A stretch of 64,000 nt of DNA. Source: Paenibacillus alginolyticus DSM 5050 = NBRC 15375. GTDB taxonomy: Bacteria; Bacillota; Bacilli; Paenibacillales; NBRC-103111. Both the position numbers and the translations under genes were made by a program. Position 1 is the first letter of the stretch. Each line of letters starts with the position of its first letter. Positions 59,444-64,000 of this stretch are shown here, piece after piece. The notes below the pieces were generated by a model. The model ran no database searches, was not told the DNA's origin, and saw nothing but the letters and a program-made list of their open reading frames with translations. The stretch lies in NCBI RefSeq assembly GCF_000422905.1, contig NZ_AUGY01000001.1, positions 186,001 through 250,000 of the forward strand, given 5' to 3'.

Positions 59444-62023
59444 ATGAACGAAGATAAAGAGAAAAACGGTTCCTGCTGTTCGGATCAAAGTTGCAGTTCC
59501 AATCCGAAACCGACATTTAAAAAGGAACTTACTTTACTAACTACAACGGCTGACACGACATGCCAAGACGAATGCTGCAATGAGCAGCCCAAAGAACCGA
59601 CATTTAAGAAAAGTCTGAATCTCATTCATGTAAGCACTGCCCCCAAATGTGAAGATGCTTGCTGCCAGGATGAACCGAGTCGAGAGGAAAGTCATGAAAA
59701 CCTCTCTGATGCGCCGGGTCATAAAAGTGAATTCATTGTTTACGGCATGGACTGCTCTGCTTGTGCCGTAACGATTGAAAAAGCCGTCAGAAAAACGGAA
59801 GGCGTTTCTCACGCGCAAGTCAATTACAGCACAGGCAAAATGCAAGTTATCGCTGCAGAAACTTCGGCCTTAGATACGCTACCCGAAACGGTAAAAAAGC
59901 TGGGGTACACCTTAGAAAAAGTGGAGCAAAAGGGAAAAGGCCGGACTTACAATATTGAGGGTATGGATTGCGGTTCCTGCGCGTTAACGATTGAGAACCA
60001 CTTCAAGAATCATGCAGCTGTAAAGAACGTGAGCGTGAATTTCTCCACTGGAAAAATGACCATTGAACACGATAATTCCGTCGAAGAAATTATCAAAGAG
60101 GTATCGAAGGCTGGTTACAAAGCATCGTTAGTTTCTAGCAGACGAACCGGCGAAGTGAAAAAAGTTAAGTCTGGAACGAACGCCGTTGTTCTGTCGGGTG
60201 CATTACTTCTGTTCGGTTTTGTTGGCTCCTATACGAGTGCGCCGCCAACACTTCTTACCATTCTTTATGCGCTGTCCATTGTGATCGGTGGGTACAAACC
60301 GGCCAAAAGTGCCTTTTATGCCGTAAAAAGCCGTTCGCTCGATATGAATGTGCTGATGACGGCGGCTGTGCTGGGTGCCGCGGCGATTGGTCAATGGTTT
60401 GAAGGGGCGACAGTGGTTTGGCTGTTTGCATTAGGCATGGCGCTTCAAACGACATCTATTGAAAAGACCCGTAATTCGATTCGAAGCCTGATTGATCTTG
60501 CACCTCCCGAAGCGTTTGTGAAAAACGGTGAGGCGCTTGTTAGAAAACCCGTCGAAGAGGTTTCGGTTGGAGATGTGATCGTTGTTAAACCAGGCGACAG
60601 AATCCCGTTAGACGGCCAAGTCATCGGTGGAGAATCGAGCGTAAATCAAGCACCGATTACAGGGGAATCCATTCCGGTTGATAAGCAGAGCGGAGATATG
60701 GTTTATGCCGGAACCATCAATGAGCACGGATCTTTGGAGATTCAAGTAACCAAACTGGTTGAAGATACGACGATTGCCAAAATCATTCACCTTGTCGAGG
60801 AAGCCCAAGAACAAAAAGCGCCTACGGAAGCTTTTGTCGATAAATTTGCTCGTATTTATACCCCGATCGTATTTGTACTGGCCCTTGTCGTTATGGTTCT
60901 TCCTCCCCTTGTTGGTTTTGGAACGTGGGGGGAATGGTTTTATAAGGGATTGGAATTACTCGTTGTGGCCTGTCCTTGCGCACTGGTTATTTCAACGCCT
61001 GTGGCCATCGTATCGGCAATCGGAAATGCTGCGAAGAACGGCGTTCTGATCAAAGGGGGGGCCTTCTTAGAAATCGCAGGAAGGATCTCAGCGATTGCGT
61101 TTGATAAAACCGGGACGTTAACCGAGGGAAAGCCAAAGGTAGCGCAGGTGATTCCATATGGATCTACCCAAGAGGAATTGTTAGCCATTGCCAAAACACT
61201 CGAAGAATACTCCACGCATCCGATTGCAAAAGCGGTTGTTGACTATGCCAATGAAGCAGGGATTGCTGCCCGTCAAGGCGACAAGTTTCGAAACTTCGTC
61301 GGCAAAGGTGTTGGCGCTGTGATTGGCGACTATGAGTATTTGGCAGGAAACCTGAAACTGTTCCAGGAGCTAAACACCGATCTTGTTGAGATGGAATCCC
61401 GAATTTTATCTCTCCAGCAAGAAGGACATACCATTGTCATTGTCGGCACCAAAGAAAAAATCATTGGTGTGATTGCTGTAGCAGACACCGTTCGGGATAC
61501 TTCGGTAAAATCGCTTAAAGCGCTGCAAGGCGTTGGCGTCAATCAAGTTGTCATGTTGACCGGTGATAACGAAGGAACGGCTAAAAAGGTCGCCTCACAG
61601 ACAGGGGTAAACCGTTATTTTGCCGAGCTGCTGCCCGAAGATAAAGTGATAGCCATTAAACAGCTGCAAGAGGAAGGCTATGTTGTGGCCATGGTGGGGG
61701 ATGGTATCAATGATGCCCCGGCACTTGCAACCGCCGATCTAGGGATCGCGATGGGGGGAGCTGGGACCGATACGGCCATGGAAACGGCCGATATTGTGTT
61801 AATGGCGGATAATTTAGAAAAACTGCCCCATACCGTTAAACTCAGCCGTAAGGCGATACGTATTATTAAACAAAACATTTGGTTTTCGCTTATCGTGAAG
61901 GCTGCTGCTCTGATCTTGATTTTCCCCGATTTGCTTACGTTATGGATCGCGGTCATTAGCGACACAGGGGCCGCGCTCATCGTTATTTTGAATAGTATGC
62001 GTTTATTGAGAATTCGGGATTAA
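59444..62023 (+). CDS. cadA: Zn/Cd/Pb-type P1B ATPase with duplicated Cys-rich N-terminus
   Basis: 859 residues. Residues 1-90 hold two similar units of PTFKK followed by C-x3-CC (PTFKK at 23-27 and 52-56; C40/C44/C45 and C69/C73/C74), plus CC at 11-12. Then two HMA domains (GMDCSAC 101-107; GMDCGSC 173-179), membrane helices with VACPCALVIST (C510-P-C512), DKTGT (Asp554), STHPIAKAV and [25 protein letters not shown]. The CPC with a late D of P1B-2 (NLLTLWIAVISDTGAALI) favours Zn/Cd/Pb export over Cu. ATG after GGGAGG. Confidence 0.93.
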   Translation: MNEDKEKNGSCCSDQSCSSNPKPTFKKELTLLTTTADTTCQDECCNEQPKEPTFKKSLNLIHVSTAPKCEDACCQDEPSREESHENLSDAPGHKSEFIVYGMDCSACAVTIEKAVRKTEGVSHAQVNYSTGKMQVIAAETSALDTLPETVKKLGYTLEKVEQKGKGRTYNIEGMDCGSCALTIENHFKNHAAVKNVSVNFSTGKMTIEHDNSVEEIIKEVSKAGYKASLVSSRRTGEVKKVKSGTNAVVLSGALLLFGFVGSYTSAPPTLLTILYALSIVIGGYKPAKSAFYAVKSRSLDMNVLMTAAVLGAAAIGQWFEGATVVWLFALGMALQTTSIEKTRNSIRSLIDLAPPEAFVKNGEALVRKPVEEVSVGDVIVVKPGDRIPLDGQVIGGESSVNQAPITGESIPVDKQSGDMVYAGTINEHGSLEIQVTKLVEDTTIAKIIHLVEEAQEQKAPTEAFVDKFARIYTPIVFVLALVVMVLPPLVGFGTWGEWFYKGLELLVVACPCALVISTPVAIVSAIGNAAKNGVLIKGGAFLEIAGRISAIAFDKTGTLTEGKPKVAQVIPYGSTQEELLAIAKTLEEYSTHPIAKAVVDYANEAGIAARQGDKFRNFVGKGVGAVIGDYEYLAGNLKLFQELNTDLVEMESRILSLQQEGHTIVIVGTKEKIIGVIAVADTVRDTSVKSLKALQGVGVNQVVMLTGDNEGTAKKVASQTGVNRYFAELLPEDKVIAIKQLQEEGYVVAMVGDGINDAPALATADLGIAMGGAGTDTAMETADIVLMADNLEKLPHTVKLSRKAIRIIKQNIWFSLIVKAAALILIFPDLLTLWIAVISDTGAALIVILNSMRLLRIRD

Positions 62024-62050
62024 AACGAAGGATGGCTCCTTCGTTTTTTC
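62022..62050 (+). terminator. Terminator after the P1B ATPase
   Basis: AACGAAGGA and TCCTTCGTT with loop TGGC, followed by TTTTC. Confidence 0.85.
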
Positions 62051-62079
62051 CTTGGAAATCGTTCGTGTTGGAGGCTTCT

Positions 62080-62367
62080 ATGTTTAAAAGACTGGCTTTT
62101 TTATTGATTTTAATTCTTTCTATGATTCCTATGTTTACTGTGGATGCCCATTCTCCCATTGAAAAAAGGTTTCCGAATGTCAATGCGGTTATCGAATCTG
62201 CGCCTGATCAGGTGGAACTTTTTTTCAAGATCCCGTACAAATACATCGGAGTTCCGTTGTTGTTCAAAATGAGAATCCTGCAGAAGTCCAGGTCGGAAAA
62301 CCGCAGCTGGACCCTAGCTATAATCGCAGCGCGACACCCGAAGAGAGGTTCCAAAACCTTAAATTAG
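62080..62367 (+). pseudogene. CopC-like gene remnant, frameshifted
   Basis: MFKRLAFLLILILSMIPMFT with signal peptide and mature VDAHSPIEKRFPNVNAVIES then APDQVELFF, the start of a CopC domain. After about 64 residues the frame loses similarity; the other frame gives NPAEVQVGKPQLDPSYNRSA, the expected continuation. A frameshift near 62270 and loss of the rest make it a pseudogene. The stretch to 62628 holds only a terminator. Confidence 0.6.
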
Positions 62368-62478
62368 TAGGAAGTATGGTTGTGGTGGGTTTGAGCCCGA
62401 AACCAATAAAGCAAAACCGGGTTTAAGAGTGAGCTTACGTTTTACCGGCGTGTGAAGGAGTACGAAAGTCAGGTCGGC

Positions 62479-62514
62479 AAAAAGCTCTTCGTTCAATGAA
62501 TGAAGGGCTTTTTT
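62479..62514 (+). terminator. Terminator before the RND gene
   Basis: AAAAAGC(T)CTTC(G)TTCA and TGAA(T)GAAG(G)GCTTTTTT form a long hairpin with a T6 run. Confidence 0.75.
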
Positions 62515-62627
62515 GTGTATTTTTAAGGAAGTAAAAGGAAGGATGTAAAAATAATTGAGGGTGTGATGAACAATCTGCACAAAAACGAAGTCCTTTCATT
62601 CATAGACACAGGAGAGGAGCTTCACTT

Positions 62628-64000
62628 ATGAAAAAAATCGTTGAATCTTCGATGCAACGAGCAACAATTATTATTGTGTGCGTGGTTCTTATTTTAGCGT
62701 GGGGTGCCGTTTCCGCATTTCAAATGCAGCGAGATTATCTTCCTGGCATCAACAACACGACGTTAATGGTATCTTTACGCGCTTCTTCTTTACAAGCGGA
62801 TCAAATCAAACGAGATATCACATCACCGCTAGAGGATGTGATTCGAAAGACAGATGGACTAACGAATATAGAGACCACCTCTTACGATGGCGGGCTTCTT
62901 ATGAACCTTTATTATCCGATGAACTATGATATGAAAAAAGCGGAAAACCAGATCAAACAGGCTTTAAATGACGCAGAGCTGCCCGATGGCGTTAACCCAC
63001 CGGCCGTTACTCGACTGACGAACAGCACATTTCCTATACTTAGCTACAGTTTGACCTCCAACAATCAAAAAGTGGATGATATCACGCTTCAATCCACCGT
63101 CCAGGCTGAAATTGTGAAGCAGTTGAAATCTGTACCCGGCATATCCGATGTTCAGAATGTCGGCGGTGCAAAAAGCGGTTACGTTGTGTCTCTTCGTGCT
63201 AAGGACTTAGCCAAAAATAAGATGAGCGTCGACGATTTTAATAAGTCGATTTCAACGGATATTCCGAACCTTCAAGGCAATATTGCCAATGTAAAAGCTT
63301 CTTTTCCGGTGCGTGTCGAAGGCTGGGACCTGGGCGAACAGCAGTTGAACAGTCTTCCCATAAAAAATAAAGACGGGGATACGGTACCGCTGTCCGCGGT
63401 GGCGAACATTTCCAAATCGCTCAACGACGTCACGACCGTTTCTCGTACGGACGGAAAGGCAAGCGTGCTGATCAACGTGATCAAAACGCCTTCCGCGAAC
63501 ATCACCACAGTTGCGCAAAACGTAAAAGACCGAGTCAGCAACCTCACGGCCGTGAAAAACGGGGATGTTTCCATGAACCTCGTTTTGGATCGCGCGCATG
63601 ATTTGAATGCCTCCTTGATGGGACTTCTTCGGGAAGGCATTCTTGGCTGTGTTTTCTCGATGCTCTGCGTCCTGTTCTTTTTTCGGAATGTACGCTCTAC
63701 ACTGCTCATTGCCGTCTCTCTGCCGATTTCTCTCTTGGCCACAACCGCCATTTTGAAATCCATGGGCGTGACGCTAAATATTCTAACCATATCCGGTCTC
63801 ATTGTAGCGATGGGACGCATTGTGGATGATGCCATTGTCATACTGGATAATATGTACCGCAGAGTGCAGGAGAGCAAGGGAAAACCGATACTCGGAGTTC
63901 TGGCCGGAGCTGTTGTCGAGATGCTTCCGGCGATCTTTGCTTCCACTGCGACAACGATTGCGGTGTATGTACCGATTGCATTGGTTGGAGGCATTATCGG
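62628..64000 (+). CDS. RND-family efflux transporter (AcrB/SwrC-like), 3' end outside window
   Basis: The frame from ATG 62628 (GGAGAGGAG upstream) stays open to the window edge, giving 457 residues: first helix ATIIIVCVVLILAWGAVSAF, porter loops with VPGISDVQNVGGAKSGYVV, then the central helices LFFFRNVRSTLLIAVSLPISL and LIVAMGRIVDDAIVILDNMY, where the Asp residues of the proton relay (GRIVDDAIVILDN) are present. In Gram-positive bacteria SwrC-type RND pumps export lipopeptides or other hydrophobics without an outer-membrane channel. Here it may export metal or biocide; the substrate is not clear. It begins about 110 bases after a terminator. Confidence 0.88.
   Translation, partial: MKKIVESSMQRATIIIVCVVLILAWGAVSAFQMQRDYLPGINNTTLMVSLRASSLQADQIKRDITSPLEDVIRKTDGLTNIETTSYDGGLLMNLYYPMNYDMKKAENQIKQALNDAELPDGVNPPAVTRLTNSTFPILSYSLTSNNQKVDDITLQSTVQAEIVKQLKSVPGISDVQNVGGAKSGYVVSLRAKDLAKNKMSVDDFNKSISTDIPNLQGNIANVKASFPVRVEGWDLGEQQLNSLPIKNKDGDTVPLSAVANISKSLNDVTTVSRTDGKASVLINVIKTPSANITTVAQNVKDRVSNLTAVKNGDVSMNLVLDRAHDLNASLMGLLREGILGCVFSMLCVLFFFRNVRSTLLIAVSLPISLLATTAILKSMGVTLNILTISGLIVAMGRIVDDAIVILDNMYRRVQESKGKPILGVLAGAVVEMLPAIFASTATTIAVYVPIALVGGII

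Overview
The window looks like a chromosomal segment of a Paenibacillus-type Firmicute. Shine-Dalgarno sites are strong (AAGGAGG type), GTG and TTG starts are frequent, the glycogen genes run glgB-glgC-glgD-glgA, parE-parC are adjacent, and a PrsA-like foldase carries a copper-amine-oxidase N-terminal (stalk) domain, a combination common in Paenibacillus. The genus is an inference; there is no rRNA or marker search behind it.

Region 1 (1-24.5 kb) is mostly core chromosome: the 3' part of a bacterial dynamin-like gene, a heterodimeric ABC exporter pair, a GDSL esterase, an ABC-2 transporter pair, parE/parC, a 55-aa reverse-strand gene, a MarR regulator, an RluA-type pseudouridine synthase with an RlmI-like methyltransferase, a parvulin foldase, the glycogen operon, a cardiolipin synthase and a VOC protein.

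Region 2 (24.7-39.2 kb) is accessory and eroded: a DinB protein, a rhodanese remnant, a four-gene operon (DUF6530, MoxR-type AAA+, VWA protein, GIY-YIG) with a 10-A slippery run between the AAA+ and VWA frames, a class I aldolase, two TetR cassettes with palindromic operators, two separate 5' fragments of a DUF255/YyaL-like gene, a two-repeat putative zinc-ribbon protein, a degenerate tRNA-Leu(CAG)-like gene with its own terminator, and a 1051-residue protein that reads as SIR2, then probably APAZ, then MID-PIWI: a single-chain short prokaryotic Argonaute immune effector.

Region 3 (39.3-42.0 kb) is a pair of complete insertion sequences, an IS3-family element (39268-40532) and an IS256-family element (40547-42000), only 14 bp apart.

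Region 4 (42.1-64 kb) is a heavy-metal resistance island. It starts with a glutaredoxin-like protein, a Crp/Fnr regulator and a broken TVP38 gene, then holds a mercury module (merR, MerE-like, MerT-like, lipoprotein MerP, merA, thioredoxin, DsrE-like), a copper module (csoR, copZ, copA, a nitrite/sulfite-reductase-like protein, TVP38, a two-component system, two lipoproteins, a Csp-like four-helix Cys protein, SHOCT protein, copC/copD) and a Cd/Zn/Pb module (ArsR repressor plus P1B ATPase), ending inside an RND efflux gene. CsoR-like operators recur at csoR, at copA and in weaker form before the Csp-like gene, suggesting a local copper regulon. Pseudogene scraps, including an 80-bp piece of the RND gene before csoR, show that the island was assembled by recombination.
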